Positions 38,156 to 48,161 are shown, numbered from the stretch's first letter. The stretch: 64,000 nucleotides of DNA from Psychrobacter sp. UBA3962 (GCF_002385225.1 NZ_DGDC01000003.1:130284-194283); one strand, 5' to 3'. Made by a program: numbers and translations. Notes: a model not told the origin generated them from the sequence alone.

Positions 38156-38860
38156 ATGAAACGTAAAGCCATTGTAATAGGCGCAACAGGGCTAGTGGGT
38201 AAAAAACTAATTAGCCAACTTAACATTATGTATGACAGTCTGATTATTATCGCAAGAAAACCCCCAAAGCACATGTCAGCTCAGATGCAGTTTTATCAAC
38301 TAGGAGATTTCAACAACCTAGAAGAAACTCTGGCCAATATATCGATTGGCCCGGATACAGATGCTTTTAGTTGTTTGGGTACCACAAAAAAGCAAGCAGG
38401 AAGCGATGAAGCCTTTAAACAGATTGATTATGACTACAATCTAAATTTCGCTAAAGCTTGCTATCAAAAAGGGGTTCAAAGATTTTTTATCTTGTCAGCC
38501 TTGGGTGCAGATACTAAAAGTCGCTTCTTTTATAATCGAGTTAAAGGCAATCTTGAGAAGTCTTTGGCGGAGATTGGCTTTAACGAACTCGTTATCTTCC
38601 AGCCGTCGTTATTACTGGGTAAGCACAAAGGTCGGCTATTAGAAAATACCGCACAGAGCGCTTATAAGCTGATTTCACCTTTGGTTCCTAAAACCATGCG
38701 TGCACGGCCTATTGAGGCTGAGCGTGTGGCTGCTGCCATGGCGATGACGGCACAAAATATATATGAGCGTCATAGAGTTTCAGGGATAGAGAATACTAGA
38801 AATAAAGTGACGGTCATTGACAATAAACAAATGCTTGCGATGACTCAGCTAAAGTCTTAA
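38156..38860 (+). CDS. NAD(P)-binding atypical SDR-like protein
   Basis: 234 residues. KRKAIVIGATGLVGKKLISQ is a dinucleotide-binding Rossmann motif (G-A-T-G-L-V-G). DAFSCLGTTKKQAGSDEAFK and FFILSALGADTKSRFFYNRV with the Y-x3-K-like YNRVKGN suggest the HTATIP2/YwnB subgroup of the NAD(P)-binding family. Substrate unknown. Followed by rraA after a 57-bp gap. Confidence 0.8.
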   Translation: MKRKAIVIGATGLVGKKLISQLNIMYDSLIIIARKPPKHMSAQMQFYQLGDFNNLEETLANISIGPDTDAFSCLGTTKKQAGSDEAFKQIDYDYNLNFAKACYQKGVQRFFILSALGADTKSRFFYNRVKGNLEKSLAEIGFNELVIFQPSLLLGKHKGRLLENTAQSAYKLISPLVPKTMRARPIEAERVAAAMAMTAQNIYERHRVSGIENTRNKVTVIDNKQMLAMTQLKS

Positions 38861-38917
38861 GCTAATCAGACGCTTTTTTTTATTTTATAAGCCAATAATA
38901 AATAAGGAAATAACACC

Positions 38918-39442
38918 ATGACTGAGATGACCAAAACCAACTTTGTAACTTGTGATTTGTTGGATGCTAATCCAGAAAGCCAAGTTTGCTTGCCTAATAT
39001 TGAAGGGAAGTCTTTTTATAGCTTCGGTGGTAAGGATAAATTCTGTGGTGAAATCGTTACTGTAAAATGCTTTGAAGACAATAGCAGGGTAAAAGAGCTA
39101 CTGAATACCGAAGGTCGTGATAGTAATGGTGAAGGCAAAATCTTAGTGGTTGATGGCGGGGGCTCTATGCGCTGTGCCTTATTGGGCGATATGATTGCTC
39201 AATCTGCTATCGATAATGGCTGGTCAGGAGTTGTGGTGTATGGCTGTGTGCGTGATGTTGATGACATGGCGCAAATGGATATTGGAGTAATGGCTCTAGG
39301 CTGCATCCCTCGCAAATCAAACCGTCGTGGTGAAGGTCAGACTGATATTGAAATTAGCTTTGGCGATATGACCTTAAATTCAGGCATGTATGTCTATGCC
39401 GATAACAATGGCATCATCGCCAGCGAAAAGCCATTGATTTAA
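38918..39442 (+). CDS. rraA: RraA-family protein (RNase E regulator / aldolase-like)
   Basis: 174 residues. LVVDGGGSMRCALLGDMIAQ and SAIDNGWSGVVVYGCVRDVD give the G-D-x20-R-D pattern of the RraA/class II HMG aldolase family, then ALGCIPRKSNRRGEG. In E. coli RraA inhibits RNase E; related proteins are metal-dependent aldolases. Slightly longer N-terminus than E. coli. A strong terminator follows at 39541. Confidence 0.85.
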   Translation: MTEMTKTNFVTCDLLDANPESQVCLPNIEGKSFYSFGGKDKFCGEIVTVKCFEDNSRVKELLNTEGRDSNGEGKILVVDGGGSMRCALLGDMIAQSAIDNGWSGVVVYGCVRDVDDMAQMDIGVMALGCIPRKSNRRGEGQTDIEISFGDMTLNSGMYVYADNNGIIASEKPLI

Positions 39443-39540
39443 GAGTAGTCTCTTATTCGGCAAAACCAGTCGTTTATTAATATAGAATTACTTATTAATT
39501 AATAGCGGACGGCTTATAGCTAGTCTGTAGTTAAAACTTT

Positions 39541-39582
39541 AAAAGGCCAACACAGCAATGTACTGCTTTGTTGGCCTTTTTT
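39541..39582 (+). terminator. Intrinsic terminator after rraA
   Basis: Long stem AAAAGGCCAACA...TGTTGGCCTTTT with inner AGCA/TGCT pairs, then U. It ends rraA; the preceding gap from 39443 holds nothing else recognised. Confidence 0.88.
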
Positions 39583-39744
39583 ACTAAAACTCAGGCAGTA
39601 AATTATTTTTTATAATGAATTAGCGGTGCTTTAATAATCATTTGTAGTCCTCTTTTTAGCTCGTATAATAGAGACTTTATTGATAAGTAGCTGCGACTTT
39701 CTCTCAGCCCATTGGTCTTCGTTAAGGAAATTTACCACAATATT

Positions 39745-42700
39745 ATGCCTAAACTCTCTAAGCATCCTCTTACTGATATTTTTACCTCTACCAATGAAGC
39801 CCTATTTCCTATAGATAACTCACAAAGGCGCTGGCTGTATCCGGCTCATGCTGCTGCAGGCAGTCTTTGGTTGGCCAGTCTAACAGACTGCCCCGTAGCC
39901 AATGTTGCCAATCGACTTAAGGTAGTTGTCACCAAAGACCAAAACCAGCTCAATCAAATCGAAACGGAGTTGGCTTTTTGTGGAGTGGATGCTTATGTGT
40001 TCCCAGATTGGGAAATACTGACCTATGATGAGCTGTCGCCGCATCAAGATATTGTTAGTGAGCGAATCAACCTGCTTACAGAAATGCCAAAAAGCGGCAT
40101 TTTATTAATCAGTATCCAAACTTTAATGCAGCGAGTGGCGCCGCCAAGTTGGCTGATTGGTCAGCATTTTGATTTAAGTGTGGGCGATATATTTGACATA
40201 AATGAGCAGCGAGAGATGTTGGCCGCCGCAGGCTACCGGGCTGTAGATAATGTATTTGAGCCTGGTGAATTTGCGGTACGAGGCAGCGTCATTGATATCT
40301 TCGCTATGGGTCAGCCGTTTCCACTACGCTTGGATTTGTTCGACAATGAAATTGAGACCATAAAGTTCTTTAATCCCCAAACCCAGCGCACTTTATCGAC
40401 TGAGACCTTAGTTGAAATAGTGTCCTCCCGATCAGATTCGGATAGTGCGACTAAACATGATTTAACGGTCGAGTCCTTGTCTTTATTACATAAATTACCA
40501 GACGTTTCTAAGCCCATTACCGAATTTCAGATCCTGCCAGCCAAAGAATTTCCTTTGGAGGAAGGCAAGGAGATGTTCCGTAATAACTTCGCGGCCATGT
40601 TCCCCAATGTTAGCAGTCGCCGATTTGAGCTACATAAAGATGTGATGGCGGGTATAGCCAGTAGTGGCCTTGAATACTATCAGCCGCTTTTCTTTGATTT
40701 AGAGGATTGGAGTCAGACCGGACATCTATTTACTTATTTACCTCAAGATGCGCTGTTTATTATTGATGAAAACATAGCGGAGTCTCAGGCAGATTATTGG
40801 TCACAAATACAGCGCCGTTATGAAGAGCGCCGTCATGATATTGATAAGCCTGTTTTAGACCCAAAACTGCTTTATTTGCCCAGCAATGAAACCAATGAAA
40901 AGTTAAATGCTTATCCTCGTATTATTTTAAGTCAAAATGAACTACAGGCCGCAGAGAGTAGTCAAGCTGGTAAGGTACGTTTGCCTGCCGTTATGCCCCC
41001 TGAGCTGCCAGTCAGTCACCAAAAAGCTGAGCCTTTGTTAGAGCTATTAACTTATGCAGAAGGTCAGTGGGGCGATCATGAAGCAGAGCGTAAGGAAGAT
41101 ATAGATAAGCCGCTGCCTCGTCCCATATTGGTGGTGGCGGAAACTGCCGGTCGCCGTGAGATTTTATTAGAGCTATTCCGTGGAAAAATTGACGTTAAAA
41201 CCTTTGATAATTTACAGCAGTTTCTACACAGTGATCTTTATCGAGATAATGAACAAGCCGAGGGTAATAAGCCCACGGTAGGCTTGACCATTGCCCCGAT
41301 AGAACGAGGGGCAGTAATAGCCAATCATTTATCGATCATTAGTGAAACCCAGCTATTTGGTAGGCAAGTGCTGCAAACCCGTCGCCGTCGTCAAAGTGAT
41401 GTGTCAGAAGAGTTCCTAATCAAAAGTGTGACTGAGCTGACCGAAGGCAGCCCAGTGGTTCATATTAACCAAGGTATTGGCCGCTACCATGGCTTAGTTA
41501 CTTTGGATGCTGGCGAAGGTGAGCAAGAGTTTATTCATTTAAAATACGCTGACGATGCCAGTATCTATGTCCCAGTGGCCAATTTGCAGTTGATTAGCCG
41601 TTATAGTGGCGGCGATCCTGCCTTAGCGCCTTTACATAAGATTGGCAGTGGCAAATGGGACAAAGCAAAACAAAAAGCTTTAGAGCAAATTCATGATGTG
41701 GCTGCAGAGCTGCTGAATATGCAGGCCCGCCGTCAGGCTAAAGAGGGCATTCATTTTAAAGTCGATACGGCACAGTATGAGCTGTTTGCCAGTCAGTTTG
41801 CTTTTGAAGAGACACCGGATCAGGCTAATGCTATTGATGCAGTCATACATGACATGAAGCAAAACAAGCCTATGGACCGGCTCATCTGTGGTGATGTGGG
41901 CTTTGGTAAAACCGAAGTAGCGATGCGAGCTGCTTTTATCGCCGTTAATAGTGGTTATCAAGTGGCGGTATTGGTTCCGACGACCTTGCTGGCGGGACAA
42001 CACGAGGATAACTTCAAAGACCGCTTTGCTGATTGGCCAATCCGTATCGAAACCTTGTCTCGCTTTGGTGGCAAAAAATATCAAGATCAAGTGCTAGAGG
42101 ACTTGGCTGCTGGCAAGGTCGATATTGTTATTGGCACTCATAAGCTGCTGCAAAAAGACGTTAAATTCGCCAACTTAGGGCTAATGATTGTCGATGAGGA
42201 GCATCGCTTTGGGGTCCGTCATAAAGAGCGTATCAAAGCGATCCAAAGTGACGTTGACAGTTTATCGATGACCGCCACACCGATTCCTAGAACCTTAAAT
42301 ATGGCCTTGTCTGGCATGCGTGATATGTCAATTATTGCTACGCCGCCGGCAAGACGCTTGGCCATTAAAACCTTTGTGATGCAAAAGACGGATCAGCTTA
42401 TGAAAGAGGCTATTTTGCGTGAATTATTGCGCGGTGGTCAGGTCTATCTATTGCACAACGATGTGGCCAGTATTGAGCGTATGGCAGAGAATATCCGCGA
42501 GCTGGTACCTGAAGCTCGGGTAGGGGTGGCACACGGTCAAATGAATGAGCGTGGGCTAGAGCAGGTGATGCAGCAGTTCTATCACAAAAAGTTTAACGTG
42601 CTGGTGTGTACTACTATTATTGAAACCGGTATTGATGTGCCTAATGCCAATACCATTATCATTGAGCGCGCTGATAAATTTGGTCTAGCACAGTTGCACC

Positions 42701-43491
42701 AGTTACGTGGCCGAGTGGGACGCAGTCACCATCAAGCCTATTGTTATCTGTTAGTTCCTTCCATCAAGGGATTAAAAGGCGATGCCAAAAAGCGTCTACG
42801 TGCCGTTGAAAGGGCCAATACCTTAGGGGCAGGCTTTATGCTGGCCAGTGAGGATCTAGAAATACGCGGTGCAGGGGAAATCTTAGGCAAGCAGCAAAGT
42901 GGTAATATGCAAGCCATTGGGTTTAGCCTGTACATGGATATGCTAGAACGGGCTACCAAAGCTATTAAAGCAGGTAAAGAGCCGGACTTAAATACGCCAT
43001 TATCTTTGACCAGTGATATTAACTTGCACTGCTCAGCGCTGATTCCAGAAGACTATGTCAATGATGTGCCGCAGCGACTGTTATTCTATAAACGCATCAG
43101 TAATGCACAAGACAAAGATACTTTAACCGATATTAGAACCGAGATGATTGATAGGTTTGGGGCGCTACCCGATCAAACAAGGCAGCTATTTGCCATTCAT
43201 CAGCTTCGGGTTCAGGCTGAGCCTTTGGCCATCTACAAGATAGATGCCACTAGCAGCAGTGTGGTGTTAGAGTTTGCCCCAGATACCCCAGTTGAAGCTT
43301 TAGCTATTATTCAGTTAATTCAATCAGATAGCAATCGCTACCGCATGAATGGAGCATCCGGTATTCGTTACACCAATCCGGATAAGCTGCAAACTCCGCA
43401 GCAACGTGTGGAGGTGGTACGTGAGTTGTTAAATCACTTCTCAAAACATGTGACCGAAGTGCAAAAGGAGAACAGTAACAACAACCAGTAG
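39745..43491 (+). CDS. mfd: Transcription-repair coupling factor Mfd
   Basis: About 1248 residues from ATG 39745 (TAAGGAAA upstream); an in-frame TTG 11 codons earlier lacks support. Domain order is complete: UvrB-like N-terminal part (VLVISIQT-like ILLISIQTLMQRVAP), RNA polymerase-interacting domain (VVHINQGIGRYHGL), helicase motifs (CGDVGFGKTEVAMRAAF, DEEHRFGVRHKER, MTATPIPRTL) and the TRG region ending QLRGRVGRSHHQAYCY. It displaces stalled RNA polymerase and recruits UvrA. About 100 residues longer than E. coli, through linkers in the N-terminal half. Confidence 0.95.
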   Translation: MPKLSKHPLTDIFTSTNEALFPIDNSQRRWLYPAHAAAGSLWLASLTDCPVANVANRLKVVVTKDQNQLNQIETELAFCGVDAYVFPDWEILTYDELSPHQDIVSERINLLTEMPKSGILLISIQTLMQRVAPPSWLIGQHFDLSVGDIFDINEQREMLAAAGYRAVDNVFEPGEFAVRGSVIDIFAMGQPFPLRLDLFDNEIETIKFFNPQTQRTLSTETLVEIVSSRSDSDSATKHDLTVESLSLLHKLPDVSKPITEFQILPAKEFPLEEGKEMFRNNFAAMFPNVSSRRFELHKDVMAGIASSGLEYYQPLFFDLEDWSQTGHLFTYLPQDALFIIDENIAESQADYWSQIQRRYEERRHDIDKPVLDPKLLYLPSNETNEKLNAYPRIILSQNELQAAESSQAGKVRLPAVMPPELPVSHQKAEPLLELLTYAEGQWGDHEAERKEDIDKPLPRPILVVAETAGRREILLELFRGKIDVKTFDNLQQFLHSDLYRDNEQAEGNKPTVGLTIAPIERGAVIANHLSIISETQLFGRQVLQTRRRRQSDVSEEFLIKSVTELTEGSPVVHINQGIGRYHGLVTLDAGEGEQEFIHLKYADDASIYVPVANLQLISRYSGGDPALAPLHKIGSGKWDKAKQKALEQIHDVAAELLNMQARRQAKEGIHFKVDTAQYELFASQFAFEETPDQANAIDAVIHDMKQNKPMDRLICGDVGFGKTEVAMRAAFIAVNSGYQVAVLVPTTLLAGQHEDNFKDRFADWPIRIETLSRFGGKKYQDQVLEDLAAGKVDIVIGTHKLLQKDVKFANLGLMIVDEEHRFGVRHKERIKAIQSDVDSLSMTATPIPRTLNMALSGMRDMSIIATPPARRLAIKTFVMQKTDQLMKEAILRELLRGGQVYLLHNDVASIERMAENIRELVPEARVGVAHGQMNERGLEQVMQQFYHKKFNVLVCTTIIETGIDVPNANTIIIERADKFGLAQLHQLRGRVGRSHHQAYCYLLVPSIKGLKGDAKKRLRAVERANTLGAGFMLASEDLEIRGAGEILGKQQSGNMQAIGFSLYMDMLERATKAIKAGKEPDLNTPLSLTSDINLHCSALIPEDYVNDVPQRLLFYKRISNAQDKDTLTDIRTEMIDRFGALPDQTRQLFAIHQLRVQAEPLAIYKIDATSSSVVLEFAPDTPVEALAIIQLIQSDSNRYRMNGASGIRYTNPDKLQTPQQRVEVVRELLNHFSKHVTEVQKENSNNNQ

Positions 43492-43536
43492 AATTAAGCT
43501 TACTCTATTACCAAAGTTATTATGTCGTTATGGTGC

Positions 43537-43575
43537 TTTAATCTAATTGTCATAGCGTTTTAATCTAACTGTCAT
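43537..43575. repeat. Imperfect 17-bp direct repeat
   Basis: TTTAATCTAATTGTCAT (43537-43553) and TTTAATCTAACTGTCAT (43559-43575) differ at one base and are spaced 22 bp apart, two helical turns. Upstream of a mini-ORF. It could be a binding site or a slippage relic. Confidence 0.4.
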
Positions 43576-43655
43576 CAACTATTAGTATCTTATAGTCATC
43601 AAACAAGAGCATGACATAAATAATAAAATAAGAGATGAATAAGGAGAGACAGGAA

Positions 43656-43742
43656 ATGATGATTAATAACGCTATTGATTTGGAAGATTTGCAAGTCCCA
43701 GAGTGGTTTGAGGATGAAGCAGAAGATGCAGTTGAGATGTAA
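43656..43742 (+). CDS. Small acidic protein (28 aa)
   Basis: The frame MMINNAIDLEDLQVPEWFED... ends at TAA 43740-43742. It is preceded by a strong AAGGAG 9 nt before the ATG at 43656, and no longer ORF overlaps it. The product is very acidic (11 Asp/Glu of 28) with one Trp and one Phe. The gap from 43492 to 44085 otherwise holds only the repeats and the terminator at 43924. I have no family for it; a real small gene is supported mainly by the ribosome-binding site. Confidence 0.45.
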   Translation: MMINNAIDLEDLQVPEWFEDEAEDAVEM

Positions 43743-43923
43743 TGCAAACCAGTAAGGTCTAAACCTAAATCATGGCAGATGATGGATAAGAAACAAAAAA
43801 TTAGGGATGATAATAATAACAGCAGGAATAGAATAATAAAAAATACTGAAAGTGCAAGTAGCTTGTGGCTTTTAACAGAACCGTTCAGTGGCTACCACTA
43901 GGTCGGTAGACATTGAGGGTAAG

Positions 43924-43953
43924 GCAGTCTTGAGTTCTCAAGGCTGCTTTTTT
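43924..43953 (+). terminator. Intrinsic terminator in the mfd-HIT gap
   Basis: GCAGTCTTGAG-TT-CTCAAGGCTGC, an 11-bp stem with one G-T pair and six U. It could end the mini-gene message about 180 nt past its stop, so a long structured 3' region or an sRNA is possible. Confidence 0.8.
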
Positions 43954-44085
43954 ATGTTTATAAACTTATTAACAGCTCGCTTATTTTCTGTAAAAGATTA
44001 AACCTGTGTTAGTATCTATAATATCAAGCCAATACCTGATAAAATATCGGCTTGCAGAATCATTAAAATAATTAAGAGAGCCAAT

Positions 44086-44520
44086 ATGTTTCAACTTCAT
44101 CCAACACTAGCTAAAGATTCGTTTTTAGTTGGAGACTTTCCGCTATCTACTTGTCGTCTAATTAATGACTGCCAGTTTCCTTGGTTGATTTTGGTACCTA
44201 GAGTGGCGGGTGTACAAGAGATTTATGAATTATCACCAGCGGACCAAGCTCAGTTTTTACGTGAGTCAAGCTGGCTATCGAGTCAGATGGCTAAGACCTT
44301 TAATGCTGATAAGATGAATGTGGCCGCTTTAGGCAATCAAGTACCACAGCTACATTTCCATCATATTGTTCGCTATCAGAACGACTTAGCTTGGCCAAAT
44401 CCAGTATGGGGAACGCCAGCAGTACCTTATACTCAAGAAGTTTACTTGGCTATGCAGCAGACGCTTATGATGGCATTACGTGGCCATAATCAAATGCCTT
44501 TTGATTGGCAAATGCAATAA
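44086..44520 (+). CDS. HIT-family protein
   Basis: 144 residues. QVPQLHFHHIVRYQNDLAW contains the histidine triad variant H-F-H-H-I-V; WLILVPRVAGVQEIYEL upstream is the matching beta strand pair. HIT proteins are nucleotide-binding hydrolases or transferases. Substrate not determined. Followed by a bidirectional terminator shared with fdx. Confidence 0.88.
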   Translation: MFQLHPTLAKDSFLVGDFPLSTCRLINDCQFPWLILVPRVAGVQEIYELSPADQAQFLRESSWLSSQMAKTFNADKMNVAALGNQVPQLHFHHIVRYQNDLAWPNPVWGTPAVPYTQEVYLAMQQTLMMALRGHNQMPFDWQMQ

Positions 44521-44532
44521 TTTTCTTGCCAT

Positions 44533-44565
44533 AAAAAAAGACACCCAGTTGGGTGTCTTTTTTTT
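44533..44565. terminator. Bidirectional terminator between HIT gene and fdx
   Basis: AAAGACACCC-AGTT-GGGTGTCTTT with U-runs on both strands; serves the convergent HIT and isc operon transcripts. Confidence 0.88.
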
Positions 44566-44594
44566 ATCAAATCATTGTAAATACAGGACGTGTC

Positions 44595-44933
44595 TTAGTG
44601 GTTTTCACTAGCATGGTTGAGGGTGTATTTTGGAATCTCAACCACTAGGTCTGTGTCTTCAACTTGAACCTGGCAGGATAGACGCGAGTCAGGCTCTAGT
44701 CCCCAAGCTCTGTCTAATAAGTCAGCTTCAATATCGTCCATCTCATCTAGACTGTTAAAGCCTTTACGCACAATCACGTGACAGGTAGTACAGGCTTTAG
44801 ACATCTCACAGGCATGCTCAATTTTGAAGCCTTTTTCTAACAGGCCTTTACATAAGTTTTGACCGCTTTCAAGTTCGACTTCAGCACCTTCTGGGCATAT
44901 CTCATGATGGGGCAATAATGTAATCTTAGGCAT
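44595..44933 (-). CDS. fdx: ISC-type [2Fe-2S] ferredoxin
   Basis: 112 residues from ATG 44931-44933 (the usual start MPKITLLPHH; four extra upstream codons in frame are unlikely). CEMSKACTTCHVIV (cluster Cys residues) and LSCQV with the fourth Cys are present. It supplies electrons to Fe-S cluster assembly. Last gene of the isc operon after hscA. Confidence 0.95.
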   Translation of the reverse strand: MPKITLLPHHEICPEGAEVELESGQNLCKGLLEKGFKIEHACEMSKACTTCHVIVRKGFNSLDEMDDIEADLLDRAWGLEPDSRLSCQVQVEDTDLVVEIPKYTLNHASENH

Positions 44934-45029
44934 AAAAAATTCCAACTTTTAGTTATTAGTAAAATCTGTTTTGCAGTATCTGTATTAAAGAGTAGAGCTA
45001 TATAATTATTAACTCTTTAAGTCAGTGTC

Positions 45030-46991
45030 TTATTCAGACCAAGTATCGGTACTGGTGCCAGCCAGCGACTGCTGCACACTTTGGTCCATAATACGCGCCG
45101 CAAAAGCATCACTTAAGGGCTTTAACTGGGCTTGTTTGTTTTCTACTTCTGCTTTTATGGCTTGCAGCACTGCGGGATCTTCAGAAGTGATATCTTGTTG
45201 AAGCGCTTCAGTTAACTTTTGCATCGCTTGTTGTAGATTGCCAGTTTCTTCTTCGCTTAATAACGAGTTGAACTCTTGTAAAGCCGACTGTAAAGCTAAT
45301 ATCTCACGCTCAGCTTCGACCTTAGCTTCAATTAAGCTGCGAGCCAGTTTATCTTGAGCCGCATTTTCAAAGCCTGCACGTAATAACTGCTCTTGCTGCT
45401 CATCACTCAAGCCGTAAGAAGGAGTAATCTTAATATCGCTCTTAACCCCAGAGGTAGCCTCAAAAGCACTGACGGACAGTTGGCCATTGGCATCAATGTC
45501 AAAGGTGACTTCGATGCGTGCTAAGCCTGCTTTCATAGGAGGAATACCATATAACTCAAAACGACCTAACGAACGGCAGTTTTCAACGGTATCTCGCTCA
45601 CCTTGCACCACATGAATAATCATGCCAGCTTGGCCATCTTGATAGGTAGTGAAGGTTTGCTTTTTAGCCACTGGAATAGGCGTATTACGAGGGATAACCA
45701 CCTCTACTAAGCCGCCCATGGTTTCTAGACCTAACGATAGCGGAGTGACATCAAGCAGTAACACATTATTGGATTTATCTTTTTTGATAAGTTGTTCAGC
45801 GACCTGCGCAGCACCTAATGCCACCACTTCATCGGGATTCAGATGAGACAGCGGTTTTTTATTAAAGAATTGTTCAACAGCCTCTTGTACCACAGGCATG
45901 CGGGTAGAACCACCCACCATGATGACCTCATCAAGCTGCGAGATATCAATATTGGCATCTCGCATTACTTGCTCACACGTTGACAAGGTGCGGCGAGTGA
46001 TAGGGTCTACAATTTGAACCAAATCTTCTGCGGTTAACACCCCTTGCCACTGAGTGCCGGCAACATCTAAGGTCACAGAGACACTGTCCTCATGGGTCAG
46101 TGCTTGCTTATAAGCTTCTGCTTGGCGAGCGATGTGGGTACGCTGCTGAGCGGTTAACTGTTTTGGGTCCAATCCTGCTTGCTTTAGTAGCCAGCCCATG
46201 ATTTGGCGGTCCATATCATCGCCACCTAAAGCACTGTTGCCACCCGTGGCCAGTACTTCAAAAACACCCTCGGTCATCTTTAATAGTGACACATCAAAGG
46301 TACCACCGCCTAAATCATAGATTAGGTAGATATGCTCTTGTTTTTCAGAGTCATTTTTGTCACGGTCCAGACCATAGGCTACCGCTGCTGCTGTCGGCTC
46401 ATTTAATAGCCTAAGCACATTAAGGCCAGCAAGTTTAGCGGCATCTTTAGTGGCTTGACGTTGAGCCTCATCAAAATAAGCAGGCACGGTAATGACTGCA
46501 CCAGCAATACTGGCGTTTGGTAGGGCAGACTGTGCGCGTTCTTCAAGGGTCTTTAAAATTTGTGCAGAGACAGCTACTGGAGAGATCTCACCTTGAGCAG
46601 TCACAAACGAGGGCATGGCTTCAACATTACTTTCGCTAGATTTTAGCTGATAAGGGTGTGAAAACTTAATATCTTGTACACTGCGGCCCATAAAACGCTT
46701 AGCTGAGATGATGGTATTGGCAGGATCTGTTTCAAAATAAGCTAAGGCTTCAGAGCCAACAACCGGTGCTGTTACACCGTCTTTATTGCCATAATAAACT
46801 ACAGAGGGTAGCAAGGTGTCTTTGCCGGCATTGGCTGTTTCATTACTTAAAGTGGTTTCAAGCAAAGCGGCCTTACCTGAGCGAACCACCGCTACCATAG
46901 AGCGAGTGGTGCCCAAATCAATACCTAAAGCATATTTATGCTCATGAGGGTTTGCACTTTGGTTTGGTTCAGCAATTTGTAATAAAGACAT
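45030..46991 (-). CDS. hscA: Fe-S assembly Hsp70 chaperone HscA
   Basis: 653 residues. ALGIDLGTTRSMVAVV at the ATPase start, IYDLGGGTFDVSLL, VGGSTRMPVVQEAV and VTPLSLGLETMGG identify Hsp70; the length and isc location identify HscA. It binds IscU through an LPPVK motif (visible in IscU as ALPPVKVH) and is stimulated by HscB. Somewhat longer than E. coli HscA (616) mainly in the N- and C-terminal parts. Confidence 0.96.
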   Translation of the reverse strand: MSLLQIAEPNQSANPHEHKYALGIDLGTTRSMVAVVRSGKAALLETTLSNETANAGKDTLLPSVVYYGNKDGVTAPVVGSEALAYFETDPANTIISAKRFMGRSVQDIKFSHPYQLKSSESNVEAMPSFVTAQGEISPVAVSAQILKTLEERAQSALPNASIAGAVITVPAYFDEAQRQATKDAAKLAGLNVLRLLNEPTAAAVAYGLDRDKNDSEKQEHIYLIYDLGGGTFDVSLLKMTEGVFEVLATGGNSALGGDDMDRQIMGWLLKQAGLDPKQLTAQQRTHIARQAEAYKQALTHEDSVSVTLDVAGTQWQGVLTAEDLVQIVDPITRRTLSTCEQVMRDANIDISQLDEVIMVGGSTRMPVVQEAVEQFFNKKPLSHLNPDEVVALGAAQVAEQLIKKDKSNNVLLLDVTPLSLGLETMGGLVEVVIPRNTPIPVAKKQTFTTYQDGQAGMIIHVVQGERDTVENCRSLGRFELYGIPPMKAGLARIEVTFDIDANGQLSVSAFEATSGVKSDIKITPSYGLSDEQQEQLLRAGFENAAQDKLARSLIEAKVEAEREILALQSALQEFNSLLSEEETGNLQQAMQKLTEALQQDITSEDPAVLQAIKAEVENKQAQLKPLSDAFAARIMDQSVQQSLAGTSTDTWSE

Positions 46992-47069
46992 AAAACACTC
47001 AATCTAAGGCAGAGAATTAAAAATAAAAGAAAAATAGAGGCTTAACTATATATAAAGACGTCTTTCATA

Positions 47070-47621
47070 TCAAAGATACAAGTCATCGTCATCAGTTTGT
47101 TGTTGGCTATTATCTATGGCAATGTCCATATCTTTTTTTAGCTTAACCAAAAACTTAAGCTTTTGAGTAGCATCTTTCGCCACCGACCAATCTTGCTCAG
47201 CATACGCCGTAACAAAGCGTTGTGACTGACTCTCTATACGCTCGTCCACATTGGTTTTAAGCTTTGATATAGTCGCCAAATCATTAGCTGCTTCAGCATC
47301 ATCAAGATCCATGCGCATTTCCATAGCATCATCTAAGAAGTCAAGATCAGCTATAGAGTGGTCAGTATTCAGCTCTTGACCGGATAGCTCCAATAAATAA
47401 TTGGCCCGACTGTCTGGATTGCTCAAGATATCGTAAGCATGATTGATGACAGCAGAGTTTTGCTGTAATGACGCACTCTCATTACCAGTTAACTTATCAG
47501 GGTGATACTGACTTTGAAGTTGACGCAACCGTTCATTAAGCTTTGTGGGTTCTATTTCAAAAGTAATAGGTAGCTCGAATAGAGCGAAGAAATTGGCAAA
47601 AGTAGGTGCGTTATCTGACAT
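47070..47621 (-). CDS. hscB: Fe-S assembly co-chaperone HscB
   Basis: 183 residues. FFALFELPITFEIEPTKLNE and QSQYHPDKLTGNES with the J-domain H-P-D; C-terminal HscB oligomerisation part (LDFLDDAMEMRMDLDDAEAA) follows. It brings IscU to HscA. A 219-bp gap before iscA holds no recognised feature. Confidence 0.95.
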   Translation of the reverse strand: MSDNAPTFANFFALFELPITFEIEPTKLNERLRQLQSQYHPDKLTGNESASLQQNSAVINHAYDILSNPDSRANYLLELSGQELNTDHSIADLDFLDDAMEMRMDLDDAEAANDLATISKLKTNVDERIESQSQRFVTAYAEQDWSVAKDATQKLKFLVKLKKDMDIAIDNSQQQTDDDDLYL

Positions 47622-47840
47622 AGGCTTTGAGTGCTATTGGTTGATGGTAGTTTGGTGGAAGCTAAAACTTAAAGCTGACGCACTAGGTCGTCAGCTGGGT
47701 CTAAATCCTAAAATCATCACTAAAGTAAGCTATTTTTATTTGAGCTATAAGCACAGCTATAACTATAGTGGCTTATCATTTAATAAGGAATCGGGTAGGG
47801 GTAAGTAGTATTGAACTGAGCTGATTAAACAGCCAAGCAA

Positions 47841-48161
47841 CTAAACAGTAAAGGACTCACCACATCCACATTCGCCTTTTTGATTAGGGTTAGTGAACTT
47901 GAAGCCTTCATTAAGACCTTCAGTCACATAATCCATCAATAGGCCGTCTAAATAAACCATACTCTTAGGGTCAACGAAGATGTTTACCCCGTGGCTTTCA
48001 AATTTTTCGTCTACTGAATCTGGTTCATCGACGAATTCTAACACGTAGGCCAGTCCCGAACATCCAGCAGTACGAATACCGACACGAATGCCCTCACCAT
48101 GACCTCGGTTATTTAAATAATCTGTAACGTGTTTTGCAGCACGTTCGGTCAGTTCTATCAT
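47841..48161 (-). CDS. iscA: Iron-sulfur cluster assembly protein IscA
   Basis: 106 residues. IRVGIRTAGCSGLAYVLEFV and the C-terminal CGCGESF supply the three conserved cysteines. A-type carrier of Fe-S clusters. Between iscU and hscB, as in other proteobacteria. Confidence 0.97.
   Translation of the reverse strand: MIELTERAAKHVTDYLNNRGHGEGIRVGIRTAGCSGLAYVLEFVDEPDSVDEKFESHGVNIFVDPKSMVYLDGLLMDYVTEGLNEGFKFTNPNQKGECGCGESFTV

Noticed and set aside
43565..43747. Minus-strand Ser-rich frame opposite the acidic mini-gene
   Set aside because: No ribosome-binding site in that direction; it is the complement of the Asp/Glu codons of the plus-strand mini-gene.
47545..47808. Plus-strand frame opposite the hscB start and the hscB-iscA gap
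   Set aside because: It has no ribosome-binding site, overlaps hscB antisense, and the composition is not protein-like.
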